In this document: one piece after another, positions 1-7,419 of the stretch
Layout: the number at the start of each line of letters is the position of its first letter
How positions within the stretch are numbered: the first letter of the stretch is position 1
NCBI RefSeq assembly: GCF_031624395.1
Contig: NZ_JAMQON010000007.1
Location: 124,001 to 188,000, forward strand
Source: Halomicroarcula saliterrae
Lineage (GTDB): Archaea > Halobacteriota > Halobacteria > Halobacteriales > Haloarculaceae
Reading direction: 5' to 3'
DNA: 64,000 nucleotides
Made by a program: the position numbers and the translations under genes
Notes under the pieces: generated by a model
The model's input: the letters and a program-made list of their open reading frames with translations, nothing else
What the model was told of the DNA's origin: nothing
Database searches by the model: none

Positions 1-793
1 GGGCACGGTCCGCGATATCGTCGAGTGGGTCGACGCTCCCGAAGTCGGTCGTCCCCGCCGTCGCGACCAGCGCGAACGGGGTGCCATCGACGTCGGCGAG
101 GGTCGCATCGAGCGCGTCGAGGTCCATCCGGTGGCGCTCGTCGGTCGGGACCGTGACGACCGCGTCCTCCCCCAGTCCGAGGTGGTGGGCGGCCTGCTTG
201 CCGGTGAAGTGGGCCTCCGCCGAACAGACGATGCGTAGCTCCTCGGCTTCGGGCGGGAGCCCGCGTTGCTGGACGTCCCGGCCGAACGCCCGGCTGCAAA
301 AGCGGTCACGGGCGAGCAGGAGCGCCTGCACGTTCGACTGTGTCCCGCCGCTCGTGAACACGCCGTCGGCCATCGCCGGCAGGTCGAACAGCGAGCACAG
401 CGCGGTGACGACCCGCTCTTCGATGACCGTCGCCGCGGGGGCCTGGTCGAAGGAGTCGAGCGACTGGTTGGTCGCGGCGAGCATCGACTCGGCGGCCAGC
501 CCCGGAATTATCGGCGGACACTGGAGGTGGGCGACACAGTGGGGGTTCGAGGTCCCGACGGAGTGGGCGAGCACCGTCTCCGCGACCTCGTCGATGGCGC
601 TCGCCAGCCCCGTCCCCGTCTCGGGGATGACCGGCTCGTCGAACTGGTCGGCGAGTTCCTCGGGGGAAAAGCCCGAGTAGGGGTCCTCGTCGTCGGCGAA
701 CGACGACAGGACGGCGTCGGTCGCCCGCCCCATCGCCGCCCGGTAGGCCGACTCGCCGGCCTCGCCGCCAAGGAACAGCTCCGCGCTGCTCAT
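1..793 (-). CDS. ddc: L-2,4-diaminobutyrate decarboxylase (3' end outside window)
   Basis: PLP enzyme that decarboxylates L-2,4-diaminobutyrate to 1,3-diaminopropane, a building block of hydroxamate siderophores. The 264 visible residues are the N-terminal part of a group II PLP decarboxylase. SGGTQSN (about 148-154) is the phosphate-binding turn, the His in SAEAHFT (about 195) should stack on PLP, and TAGTTDFGS (about 245-253) matches the conserved segment before the Asp that contacts the PLP ring. The catalytic Lys lies beyond the window edge. The start ATG overlaps the stop of the aminotransferase gene as ATGA, so the two are translationally coupled. Family membership is clear; substrate specificity is inferred from the neighbouring aminotransferase. 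Confidence 0.9.
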   Translation of the reverse strand, partial: MSSAELFLGGEAGESAYRAAMGRATDAVLSSFADDEDPYSGFSPEELADQFDEPVIPETGTGLASAIDEVAETVLAHSVGTSNPHCVAHLQCPPIIPGLAAESMLAATNQSLDSFDQAPAATVIEERVVTALCSLFDLPAMADGVFTSGGTQSNVQALLLARDRFCSRAFGRDVQQRGLPPEAEELRIVCSAEAHFTGKQAAHHLGLGEDAVVTVPTDERHRMDLDALDATLADVDGTPFALVATAGTTDFGSVDPLDDIADRA

Positions 794-2151
794 GCCGTCG
801 CCTCCGGCCGGTCGGTCTCGGCCGCGACGGCCGCCACGGCCTCCTCGAAGATGGCGGCCACCTCGTCGGCCTGCTGGGCGGTCAGCACGAGCGGGGGGAG
901 GAACCGGGCAGTGGCGCCGCCCCGGCCCCCGAGTTCGATGATGAGCCCGCGGTCGAAACACGCCGACTGGACGGCGGTCGCAAAGTCGCTGTGGGGGGCG
1001 TGGGGCCCGGCGCCCTGCCAATCGGCGGCGGGGTCGACGAACTCGACGCCGAGCATCAGCCCGCGGCCGCGCACGTCGCCGACGACCTCGAAGCGCTCGG
1101 CCGTGGCGGCAAGCTCCGACCGGAGGCGCGCGCCGACGGCGGCGGCGTGGTCGTCGAGGTCGTTGTCCAGCACGTACTCGATGGTGGCCTCGCCGGCCGC
1201 CATCGCCAGCTGGTTCCCCCGGAAGGTGCCGGCGTGGGCGCCGGGCTCCCAGACGTCGAGGGACTCGTCGTAGACGACGACGGCCAGCGGGAGGCCGCCG
1301 CCGACGGCCTTCGAGAGCGTCACCACGTCGGGCGTGATATCCGCGTGCTCGAAGGCGTAGAGCTCGCCGGTCCGTCCGAGCCCGGCCTGTATCTCGTCGA
1401 GGACGAGCGGGATGTCCCGCTCGCGGGTGATGCGACGGATTTCCCGCAGCCACTCGTCGGGAGCCGGCAGCGCGCCGCCCTCGCCCTGTACCGGTTCGAG
1501 TATCATCCCGGCGGGCTCGGTGATGCCGCTCTCGGGGTCGTCCAGCACGTTCTCGACGTACCGGCTGGCCGTCCGGTGGCCCTCACCGTCGGTCCCGAAC
1601 GGACACCGGTAGTCGTAGGGGTACGGGAGGTGGTGGACGTCGTTCATCAGCCCCGGAATCGGCCCCTTGGCGTCCGTATCGCCCATCAGGGCGAGTGCCC
1701 CGCTCGTCATCCCGTGGTAGGCGCCCTGGAAACCCAGCACGCTCCGGTTGCCCGTCGCCGTCTTCACGAGTTTGAGCGCCGCCTCGACGGCGTCGGTCCC
1801 CGCCGGGCTACAGAACTGTATCTTCGCCCGGTCGCTGAACTCGTCGGGCAGGCTCGCAAACAGCGAGTCCACGAACCGCTCCTTGGCCGGCGTCGAGATG
1901 TCGAGGGTGTGGAGCGGTCGGTCGGCCTCGATGGCCGTCTCCATCGCCTCGACCACCGCGGGGTGGTTGTGGCCCAGCGCGAGCGTCCCCGCCCCGGCGA
2001 GACAGTCGTAGTACTCGTTGCCGTCCATATCGGTGACGACGACGCCGTCGGCCTCGCGTATCGCGAGTGGGAGATATCGCGGATAGGTCCGGGCGCTCGA
2101 CTCCCGACTGGCCTGCTGGGAGAGTATCGCGCGATTGCTCTGGTAGCTCAC
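790..2151 (-). CDS. dat: diaminobutyrate--2-oxoglutarate aminotransferase
   Basis: Class III PLP aminotransferase (453 aa) that makes L-2,4-diaminobutyrate from aspartate semialdehyde, the first step to 1,3-diaminopropane siderophores. Visible features are the N-terminal SRESSARTYPR segment typical of this subfamily, SPAGTDAVEAA (about 115-125), EPVQGEGG (about 219), LDEIQAGLGRTG (about 251-262) with the PLP-binding Asp, and TLSKAVGGG (about 278-286) with the Schiff-base Lys281. The start is GTG. A 21-codon leader ORF ends on it with a GTGA overlap. Both the gene and ddc downstream should be iron-controlled through the palindrome at 2218-2235. An EctB-like role in ectoine synthesis is the main alternative, but the ddc partner argues for siderophore synthesis. 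Confidence 0.92.
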   Translation of the reverse strand: MSYQSNRAILSQQASRESSARTYPRYLPLAIREADGVVVTDMDGNEYYDCLAGAGTLALGHNHPAVVEAMETAIEADRPLHTLDISTPAKERFVDSLFASLPDEFSDRAKIQFCSPAGTDAVEAALKLVKTATGNRSVLGFQGAYHGMTSGALALMGDTDAKGPIPGLMNDVHHLPYPYDYRCPFGTDGEGHRTASRYVENVLDDPESGITEPAGMILEPVQGEGGALPAPDEWLREIRRITRERDIPLVLDEIQAGLGRTGELYAFEHADITPDVVTLSKAVGGGLPLAVVVYDESLDVWEPGAHAGTFRGNQLAMAAGEATIEYVLDNDLDDHAAAVGARLRSELAATAERFEVVGDVRGRGLMLGVEFVDPAADWQGAGPHAPHSDFATAVQSACFDRGLIIELGGRGGATARFLPPLVLTAQQADEVAAIFEEAVAAVAAETDRPEATA

Positions 2152-2213
2152 GCCGGCCCACCTCCGGCGGCTGTGACCCGATACACCGGTTCTGTCGTGC
2201 TTGTCCGAGACAT
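2148..2213 (-). CDS. possible leader ORF coupled to dat (21 codons)
   Basis: An ATG sits right after the iron-box promoter and opens a frame of 21 codons (MSRTSTTEPVYRVTAAGGGPA). Its TGA stop overlaps the GTG start of dat as GTGA. With the TATA-like stretch at about 2236-2250, transcription should begin close to this ATG, so the leader would be read as a leaderless ORF and could feed ribosomes into dat. It may instead be the true N-terminus of dat, lost from frame by a single-base difference. I know of no homologue. Confidence 0.4.
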   Translation of the reverse strand: MSRTSTTEPVYRVTAAGGGPA

Positions 2214-2217
2214 GCGA

Positions 2218-2250
2218 TTTTAGGCTAGCCTAAAAATTATTTAAATTTAA
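2218..2250 (-). promoter_or_regulatory. iron-box operator overlapping the siderophore operon promoter
   Basis: TTTTAGGCTAGCCTAAAA at 2218-2235 is a perfect 18-bp palindrome matching the TTAGGnnnnnCCTAA-like core bound by DtxR/IdeR/SirR-family metal repressors. Immediately upstream on the minus strand is an AT stretch (TTTAAATAATTTTT, about 2236-2249) that serves as TATA box. The operator therefore covers the transcription start region, the expected place for Fe(II)-dependent repression of dat-ddc. Confidence 0.85.
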
Positions 2251-2381
2251 CGGACAGGTGTGTAATCTGGTACGTTAGCCGTCGCTCCCGGTGTCGCGAA
2301 TCCGTCGCCGGTGCCAATCCGGGACGGTGTCCGGCTCCTGTGGCCGTGTTTTGTTCGGGCCGTCGCGTGCTTCAGTTCATC

Positions 2382-2407
2382 TTTGGCCTGCCTAAAAAAT
2401 CATATAC
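2382..2407 (-). promoter_or_regulatory. second, degenerate iron box with its own TATA-like stretch
   Basis: On the plus strand TTTGGCCTGCCTAA (2382-2395) matches TTAGGCTAGCCTAA at 11 of 14 positions. Read on the minus strand it is preceded by TATATGATTTTTTAGG, the same TATA-then-box order as the main promoter 160 bp downstream. It may be a distal start for the siderophore operon or a second binding site for the same repressor. The rest of 2251-2524 shows no gene. Confidence 0.5.
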
Positions 2408-2524
2408 CTAACTACCAGTCCGTTGCCTGATAGGTAAAGCGACGACACCGCGGCGCCAGCGGTGTGGGCGGTCGGCACGGACGAGAGCGCGGTACTTTTG
2501 GGCGGGGGCCGACTCCTCTCAGGC

Positions 2525-2956
2525 ATGAGCAACCACGCCGAGTTTCTGGCGGGCGAGCGCGTCGACGACGTCCTCTTTTTCCTCCACGAGGACGCCGTCT
2601 CGAACCCCGAAGCGCTGGCCGACTACGCCGACCGCGTCGACGACGGGCAAGTCCTGGTCCTGCCGGGCGACCGGGGCCGCAGCGCCTTCCAGTCCGCGAC
2701 CGGCATCGACCCGATGGGGCTGGCCCAGCAGGCCATGAAGACCGAGGGCGAGGTCCACGACGACTGCACCGACGCGAACTGTCCCGTCGCCGAGGAAGAG
2801 CCCGAGGCAAACCACACGACGAAGTTCGTCTTCGCCTTCGCCGAGGCACAGAACGAGGAGGTCGGCGGCATGTACGCCGAGGGCGACGTCATCCACGCCT
2901 ACGCCGTCTGTGCCTGCGGCGAGCGGTACTCCGATAAGTGGGTCGTCGAGGTGTGA
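2525..2956 (+). CDS. uncharacterised haloarchaeal protein, DUF5807-like
   Basis: A soluble, acidic 143-aa protein of unknown function that I recognise only as a small family restricted to haloarchaea (probably DUF5807). The N-terminal half (residues 5-60) carries an LPGDRGRSAFQ segment. The C-terminal half has two Cys pairs (DDCTDANCPV near 80 and AVCACGERYS near 130), which could bind a metal. I chose ATG 2525 because the in-frame codons upstream encode an unconserved-looking GC-rich extension. It is transcribed away from the siderophore operon. Confidence 0.75.
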   Translation: MSNHAEFLAGERVDDVLFFLHEDAVSNPEALADYADRVDDGQVLVLPGDRGRSAFQSATGIDPMGLAQQAMKTEGEVHDDCTDANCPVAEEEPEANHTTKFVFAFAEAQNEEVGGMYAEGDVIHAYAVCACGERYSDKWVVEV

Positions 2957-3004
2957 CGAGTCCCACCGTCGACCGTCGGCACGCTGCAGGACGGTCGACA
3001 GCGG

Positions 3005-3235
3005 TCAGAACAGACCGACGACACCGAGCAGCAGGAGCACCAGCCCGAGCGCGACGAGCAGCTGGCCGCGGAGTTGAATCGACCGACGCGCCTGTGCCGC
3101 CGCGGCCTCGGGGTCCGATTCGATAGTGGCGGGCGACGCCCATCCCATGCCGAAACGGTCCGGGTAGTAGACGCCGATACCGCCGAGTACGACGAAGAAG
3201 ACCCCGAACAGTATCGCCGCCCCAGCGCCTGCCAT
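3005..3235 (-). CDS. small two-helix membrane protein
   Basis: 76 aa with a hydrophobic helix at about residues 4-24 and another at about 56-75, joined by an acidic cytoplasmic-type loop that begins with YYPDRFGMGW. This resembles short haloarchaeal membrane proteins in which YPDR follows the first helix. Function unknown. It runs convergent to the 2525 gene and lies 55 nt downstream of the next minus-strand gene, so the two may be cotranscribed. Confidence 0.7.
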   Translation of the reverse strand: MAGAGAAILFGVFFVVLGGIGVYYPDRFGMGWASPATIESDPEAAAAQARRSIQLRGQLLVALGLVLLLLGVVGLF

Positions 3236-3290
3236 GGGCGTTCGGTCGGCCCGTCACCACTTACCCGTAGTGGTCCCGGAACGGTACTTG

Positions 3291-3779
3291 CTACCGTTCC
3301 GTGTCGACACCGTCGCGATGGGCACCGTCGTCCCGCCGCCGAGCGAGTAACACGGGTTCAGCCAGCCTGACGAGCAACGCCTTCGGCAGACCGGTCAACA
3401 CGCTCCCGTCGTGGCGGTACGGCACGGCGACCTCCTCGCGCGTGACGCCGTGTCGGAGATGCTGGACGCCGTCGAGGAGGAACCAGCCGCCACAGAGGGC
3501 AAAGCCCGCGGCGAGCCACCACGACCCGCCCAACGAGACCAGGTATCCCGTGGCGACCAGAACCAGGAACCCCAACAGGACGTTGTCCGCGTAGTCGCCG
3601 ACGACGGCGCCGGCGAGGTCGGCCGATAGTTTCAGTGCGAGGAACCCGGCGGCCGACCCAGCGGCGTAGCCGAGCGAGCCGTCGACGACATAGATGGTCA
3701 CGCCGACGAGCAGGGCCGTGACGACGTTACCGGTGACATCGAGGTCGTCGGGAACAAGCCGGGGGAGGGCTGGTGACAT
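3291..3779 (-). CDS. uncharacterised membrane protein (4 predicted helices)
   Basis: 162 aa. Hydrophobic segments lie at about 15-33, 38-58, 68-85 and 88-103, followed by a charged C-terminal tail of about 55 residues (GVTREEV... to DGVDTER). I recognise no family. The tail contains a short hydrophobic patch (TGLPKALLVRLAEPVLL) that could be an amphipathic helix. Start is ATG. Neighbours give no functional hint. Confidence 0.65.
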   Translation of the reverse strand: MSPALPRLVPDDLDVTGNVVTALLVGVTIYVVDGSLGYAAGSAAGFLALKLSADLAGAVVGDYADNVLLGFLVLVATGYLVSLGGSWWLAAGFALCGGWFLLDGVQHLRHGVTREEVAVPYRHDGSVLTGLPKALLVRLAEPVLLARRRDDGAHRDGVDTER

Positions 3780-3891
3780 CAGCTTTCGTGTCGGAGACCG
3801 GACGTATCAGCGTTGCGGACCCCGAGGCCGGCCACCGACGCCGTACGGGTTCGCGTCGCTCACCGTTCCAGTTCGAGACGCGCGCCGCTCG

Positions 3892-4968
3892 CTACTCCTC
3901 GTCTTCCTCCTCGGGCAGCCGCTTGAACGCGTCGACGATAGCCTGTTTCGCAACCGCACCCTGTGTGGTCCAGTGGTGGGCGTAGTCCATCATGTCGTCG
4001 TAGATGTCGGGCTTGCAGCCGGCGGCCTTGGGGTGGCCGCCGCCGTTGACCTGCCGGGCGACCTCGTGGGCGCGCTCGAAGTCGTCGGTGCCACGAATCG
4101 AGGCCGAGCCGGCGGGCTTGACGATGACGGCGGCGTCGGCGCCCCGCTCGCGCAGCGCCTCGGCGACCTCGTTTTGCGAGCAGCGGCCGTAGGTGACGCC
4201 GACGGTCCACTCGCCGACCTCGCGCAGCTCCGCGCGCTCGACGGCCTTCTCGATGAGGGCCTCCTTCTCGACGCGCTTCTCCGCGAGGAACTCCCTGACT
4301 TCCGGCGAGAGGTCCGGCCCGTGCTCGGCGACGGCCTCGATGTACTCCTCGGGTTCGGCCCAGTAGGAGAAGTCGGCGAGGTCGTCGCTGCGCTCGTCGT
4401 CGCGAATCCAGAGGTCGTGGTCCCGCGTGACGGCGGCCAGTTGTGCCCACTGCTCGCCGAACTCGTGGTCGAGCTGTTCGAGGGCCACGTCGGCGGTACA
4501 GACCTCCTCGGAGTCGCCCACGGTTCGGGAAACGCCCGACTCGTCGACGAGCGCGCCGAGGTCGTCGTCCCACTGGTGGTGGTCGAACCACGTGACAGCG
4601 TCGACGTGGTCGACCAGGTCCGCGAGCGCGCCCAGGTCGTCCTCGCTGTCGGGACAGAGGTCACAGACGAACACCGCCGCGTCGGGCTCTGCGTACTCGG
4701 CGGCCCAGGCGAGCGCTTCCTGGAGGTTGTGCGGCCCGGCGGGCAGGAGTGCCCCGGCACCGTGGGCTTCGCGAACGAGCGCCGTACAGGCCAGCCCGTC
4801 GGCGTCCGGGTCGGCGATGACCACGACGCCCGCGCCGGTGAGCGTCTCGGCGGCCTCCGCCTCGCGCTGTTCCTCCTCGAACGAATCCGGATAGAAAAAG
4901 CCCTCACCGGGGAGCACTGATTTGCGGCCGATAGAGAGACGGTCGTCGTCGATGAGCCAGTCGTCCAT
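3892..4968 (-). CDS. DHH-superfamily phosphoesterase (RecJ-like) with DHHA1 domain
   Basis: 358-aa member of the DHH family, which includes single-strand exonucleases, oligoribonucleases and cyclic-dinucleotide phosphodiesterases. Metal-binding motifs are all present: DPDADG (about 53-58), VCDLCPD (about 101-107) and FDHHQ (about 128-132), with a further DHDLW near 200. The C-terminal DHHA1 substrate domain is marked by GGGHPKAAG (about 300). The N-terminal 40 residues (MDDWLIDDDRLSIGRK) look like a family-specific cap. Haloarchaea carry several paralogues of this type, so whether this one acts on DNA, short RNA or a nucleotide cannot be read from sequence. Confidence 0.88.
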   Translation of the reverse strand: MDDWLIDDDRLSIGRKSVLPGEGFFYPDSFEEEQREAEAAETLTGAGVVVIADPDADGLACTALVREAHGAGALLPAGPHNLQEALAWAAEYAEPDAAVFVCDLCPDSEDDLGALADLVDHVDAVTWFDHHQWDDDLGALVDESGVSRTVGDSEEVCTADVALEQLDHEFGEQWAQLAAVTRDHDLWIRDDERSDDLADFSYWAEPEEYIEAVAEHGPDLSPEVREFLAEKRVEKEALIEKAVERAELREVGEWTVGVTYGRCSQNEVAEALRERGADAAVIVKPAGSASIRGTDDFERAHEVARQVNGGGHPKAAGCKPDIYDDMMDYAHHWTTQGAVAKQAIVDAFKRLPEEEDEE

Positions 4969-5067
4969 GCCCGCATGTGCCAGTCAGCGGCAATGAACCC
5001 GGCGGTCCGGATTTCGCCACGCGAAATCCGGGGCACGGTGACCCGTGGGCGCGTCAGTCGCAGCGGC

Positions 5068-5532
5068 TCAGACCTCCTGGCGCTCGGGGTTGGCCTCGCC
5101 TTCGAGCTGGCGGACCGACAGCACCGGCATCGGCGCGTGGCGGACGATTTCCTCGGCGACGCTGCCGAGCAAGAACCCGTGGTCGCCGTGGCGGCCCCGG
5201 GTCCCGGTCGCGATGAGGTCGGCGTCCACGTCCTCGGCGTAGGTGCGTATCTCGTCGGCCGGATCGCCGTGGCGAACCGCCGTGACCACGTCGCCGTCGC
5301 CGTCGGCCTGGGCCGCCTCCCGGACGAAGGTGAGCGCGCGACCGCCGGTCGTCGCGAGGGCCCGCTCCAGTACGTCGCGGACATCGTCGGGCGTGGACTC
5401 GACTTCACCTTCGTCGACGACGTACAGCGCGTGGACGGTCGCGTCGAACTTCGCGGCGAGGTCGAGGGCGGCTTCGACGGCGCGCTGTGCGCTGCCCGAG
5501 CCGTCCGTCGCGATGACCACCGTGTCGAACAT
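5068..5532 (-). CDS. universal stress protein UspA family
   Basis: 154-aa single-domain Usp. It starts MFDTVVIATDGSG, and the ATP-binding loop is GTRGRHGDHGFLLGSV followed by the conserved APMPVLSV strand, so it should be of the nucleotide-binding subtype. I chose ATG 5532 rather than the 12-codon upstream extension, because MFDTVV is the family start and a TATA-like box sits about 24 nt upstream (5557-5573). It is divergent from another Usp gene at 5633 with a mirrored promoter. Confidence 0.93.
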   Translation of the reverse strand: MFDTVVIATDGSGSAQRAVEAALDLAAKFDATVHALYVVDEGEVESTPDDVRDVLERALATTGGRALTFVREAAQADGDGDVVTAVRHGDPADEIRTYAEDVDADLIATGTRGRHGDHGFLLGSVAEEIVRHAPMPVLSVRQLEGEANPERQEV

Positions 5533-5556
5533 ACGCCATGCTGGGCGGGCGACGCT

Positions 5557-5606
5557 CAAAAAGGCCACCCATCATCGCCCGCACCGAAAGCGATGGGTGG
5601 CTTTTT
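5557..5606. promoter_or_regulatory. mirror-symmetric divergent promoter of two usp genes
   Basis: The arm at 5557-5573 read on the minus strand is GATGGGTGGCCTTTTTG. The arm at 5592-5606 read on the plus strand is GATGGGTGGCTTTTTG. Each T-tract ends 24-26 nt before the start codon of its gene, the place of a haloarchaeal TATA box for leaderless mRNA. The GATGGGTG part recurs at 50621. Confidence 0.7.
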
Positions 5607-5632
5607 GCCGGGCGCGGTCACAGACAGTGGTG

Positions 5633-6070
5633 ATGGACATCGACCTCGTGCTCGTCCCGGTCGACGGGAGCGACCGGTCAGAGCAAGCAGCGGCGTACGC
5701 GACCGCCATCGCCGAGCGGTACGACGCCGGCCTCCACCTCTTGTTCGTGCTGGACGAACGACTGCGACGGGACCTCGATAAGGGGACTGTCGACGCGGAG
5801 TCGGTCGCACAGGACCACCGGGAGTTCACGCGACGGGTCCGCGAGCGGTCCCACGAACTGGGCCACGACGTGACGCTCGACACCTCGACGGCGACGGCGT
5901 TCTCGCAGAAACGGCTGCTACAAAATCCCGGGAGCGTCGTGCTCGACGTGGCCGAAGATATCGACGCGGAGTTCCTCGTCATCCCGCGGGCCGCGAGCAG
6001 CGACGACGCCGTCGGCCGGGCCGCCCTCTACGTGCTCGAATACGCCAGTCAGCCGGTGCTGTCGGTCTAG
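5633..6070 (+). CDS. universal stress protein UspA family
   Basis: 145-aa Usp with the N-terminal strand LVLVPVDGSDRSEQA and C-terminal ALYVLEYASQPVLSV. The glycine-rich ATP loop is degenerate: the expected G-2x-G-9x-GS pattern is replaced by PRAASSDDAVGRAA, so it is likely a non-nucleotide-binding Usp subtype. ATG 5633 is preferred over longer in-frame starts because it begins with the Usp strand and lies 26 nt after the promoter box. Its end overlaps the convergent acetyltransferase by 4 nt. Confidence 0.9.
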   Translation: MDIDLVLVPVDGSDRSEQAAAYATAIAERYDAGLHLLFVLDERLRRDLDKGTVDAESVAQDHREFTRRVRERSHELGHDVTLDTSTATAFSQKRLLQNPGSVVLDVAEDIDAEFLVIPRAASSDDAVGRAALYVLEYASQPVLSV

Positions 6071-6588
6071 AGTCGGATACTCATCTCTATCTCGAAGCTC
6101 TCGGCGCTGGTCGTCTCGAACCCGACCTTCTTGTACAGCGCGACCGCGGGGTCGTTCCACCGCTCGACGGTCAGCCACACCTTCTCCAGCCCCCGCGACT
6201 GACCGAGCCCCAGCAGCGCCTCGACGAGGTGGGTGCCGATACCGGCGCCCTGGAACGCCTGCAGGACGAAGATAGCGAGCTCGTGTTCGCCGTGGCGGTC
6301 CGGGACCAGCGTCGCGTGGCCGACGACGCTCCCCTGGTGGACCGCGACGACGTTCAGCGTCTCCTCGCTCAGAATCGTGTCGAGCCAGTCGTCGATGGCC
6401 GCCTCCCGTGCCGGCGGAATCCCCTGGGCCCGGTCGGCCGGGTCGAACGAGAGGTACATCTCCAGAACGCTCTCGCGGTCGGCCGCGTCGGCGGCCGCTA
6501 GCTCCACCTCGCGGCCCTCGCGGTCGGTGACGGTCCAGGGCGGTCGCGGGAAGTCGTCGGCCGGTTCGTCCGGATACTCGCGTGTCAT
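6067..6588 (-). CDS. GNAT-family N-acetyltransferase
   Basis: 173 aa. It carries the GNAT fold with acetyl-CoA binding motif A as QGAGIGTHLVEALLG (about 114-128), preceded by strand ELAIFVLQAF and followed by WLTVERWNDPAVALYKKVGF (about 140-160), a typical C-terminal GNAT segment. The substrate is unknown. Its ATG overlaps the stop of the Usp gene at 6585 as ATGA, so the two form an operon. Confidence 0.88.
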   Translation of the reverse strand: MTREYPDEPADDFPRPPWTVTDREGREVELAAADAADRESVLEMYLSFDPADRAQGIPPAREAAIDDWLDTILSEETLNVVAVHQGSVVGHATLVPDRHGEHELAIFVLQAFQGAGIGTHLVEALLGLGQSRGLEKVWLTVERWNDPAVALYKKVGFETTSAESFEIEMSIRL

Positions 6589-6956
6589 CGGATGAGAGTC
6601 ACCGGGGTCTGGGAGTTCAACAGGACGAACTCGACGATGGAACCGAGCTGTATCTTCCCGAGCGTCGAGCGCTCGCCGCCGCCCAGAACGATGCGGTCGA
6701 ACTCCTCGTTTTCGGCCAGCGCGATGAGTTCGCTCCCCGGCGAACCACCGTCGAGACGGCGTATCGGCGCCTCGAAGTCGGCTTCGGCGAGTGTCTCCTC
6801 GACCCGTTCCTGAATCTCGTCGGTGTCGGCGCTGACCTCTTCGTTGTGGAAGATAGCGACGGTCACGTCGTCGCCGGTCTCCTGTGCGCGGTCGATGGTC
6901 TCCTCCAGCGCGTGATACGACAGCTCACTCCCCCCAACACCGAGTAGAATGTCCAT
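6585..6956 (-). CDS. universal stress protein UspA family, compact
   Basis: 123-aa short Usp. It starts MDILLGVGGSELSYHAL and has an ATP loop GGGERSTLGKIQLGSIVEFVLL followed by SQTPVTLIR. It is the promoter-proximal gene of a two-gene operon with the acetyltransferase, with a coupled ATGA overlap. The box TGGCTTTTTG at 6980-6990 on the minus strand lies 23 nt before the start, as at the two other usp genes nearby. Confidence 0.92.
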   Translation of the reverse strand: MDILLGVGGSELSYHALEETIDRAQETGDDVTVAIFHNEEVSADTDEIQERVEETLAEADFEAPIRRLDGGSPGSELIALAENEEFDRIVLGGGERSTLGKIQLGSIVEFVLLNSQTPVTLIR

Positions 6957-6979
6957 GTATGGCCATCAGCGTCATCGGT

Positions 6980-6992
6980 CAAAAAGCCACAT
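6980..6992 (-). promoter_or_regulatory. TATA-like usp promoter box
   Basis: Read on the minus strand, CATGTGGCTTTTTGACCG ends 23 nt before the ATG at 6956. It shares GTGGCTTTTTG with the boxes at 5557-5573 and 5592-5606 and the similar one at 50621. It is probably the TATA region of a leaderless usp transcript. Confidence 0.55.
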
Positions 6993-7170
6993 GACGCTTA
7001 GGAGTCGGTACAGACCGGCCGGCCCGGGCGGAGGCGGTGGTCAGTTTCGGATACTGGGCCGACCCGTCGTGACGGCTACTAGGTGTTAAATTCGGTTTTA
7101 TTCATGGATATATGTAGTGTCTGATTGGACGAAATCTTCATATGATAGTTCGCCTCAGATGTGAGTGAGT

Positions 7171-7350
7171 ATGTCACACACTACTCTCAACACGGCGCTA
7201 CAGCTGTACCGCGACGGAACCTTCACGCTCGAGACGGCGTCGGCACAGAGCGACTGCTCCAGGGCGAAGCTGGTCGCGGAGCTCCAGTCACACGGTATCA
7301 GTCTCCGGGACGAGGACAAAGCGGCCCTCGCCGAGCGCGGGGCCTGCTGA
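7171..7350 (+). CDS. small HTH-like protein, haloarchaeal
   Basis: 59-aa soluble protein. The pattern TLNTALQLYRDGTFTLETAS...CSRAKLVAELQSHGI looks like a short helix-turn-helix of the kind seen in UPF0175-like antitoxins and similar haloarchaeal mini-regulators. ATG 7171 is preferred to GTG 7165. The TATA-like palindrome TCATATGA at 7138-7145 lies about 26 nt upstream. No toxin partner is adjacent. Function unknown. Confidence 0.6.
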   Translation: MSHTTLNTALQLYRDGTFTLETASAQSDCSRAKLVAELQSHGISLRDEDKAALAERGAC

Positions 7351-7419
7351 GCCCCGCGGTGGCGGCGTGGCCACGGCTGGGGCGATACGCTTTTTCGCCG
7401 GGGGCACACACTGACGGCC

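Noticed and set aside
3291-4968. Operon link between the membrane protein and the DHH gene
   Set aside because: They are on the same strand but about 110 nt apart, without overlap or shared signal.
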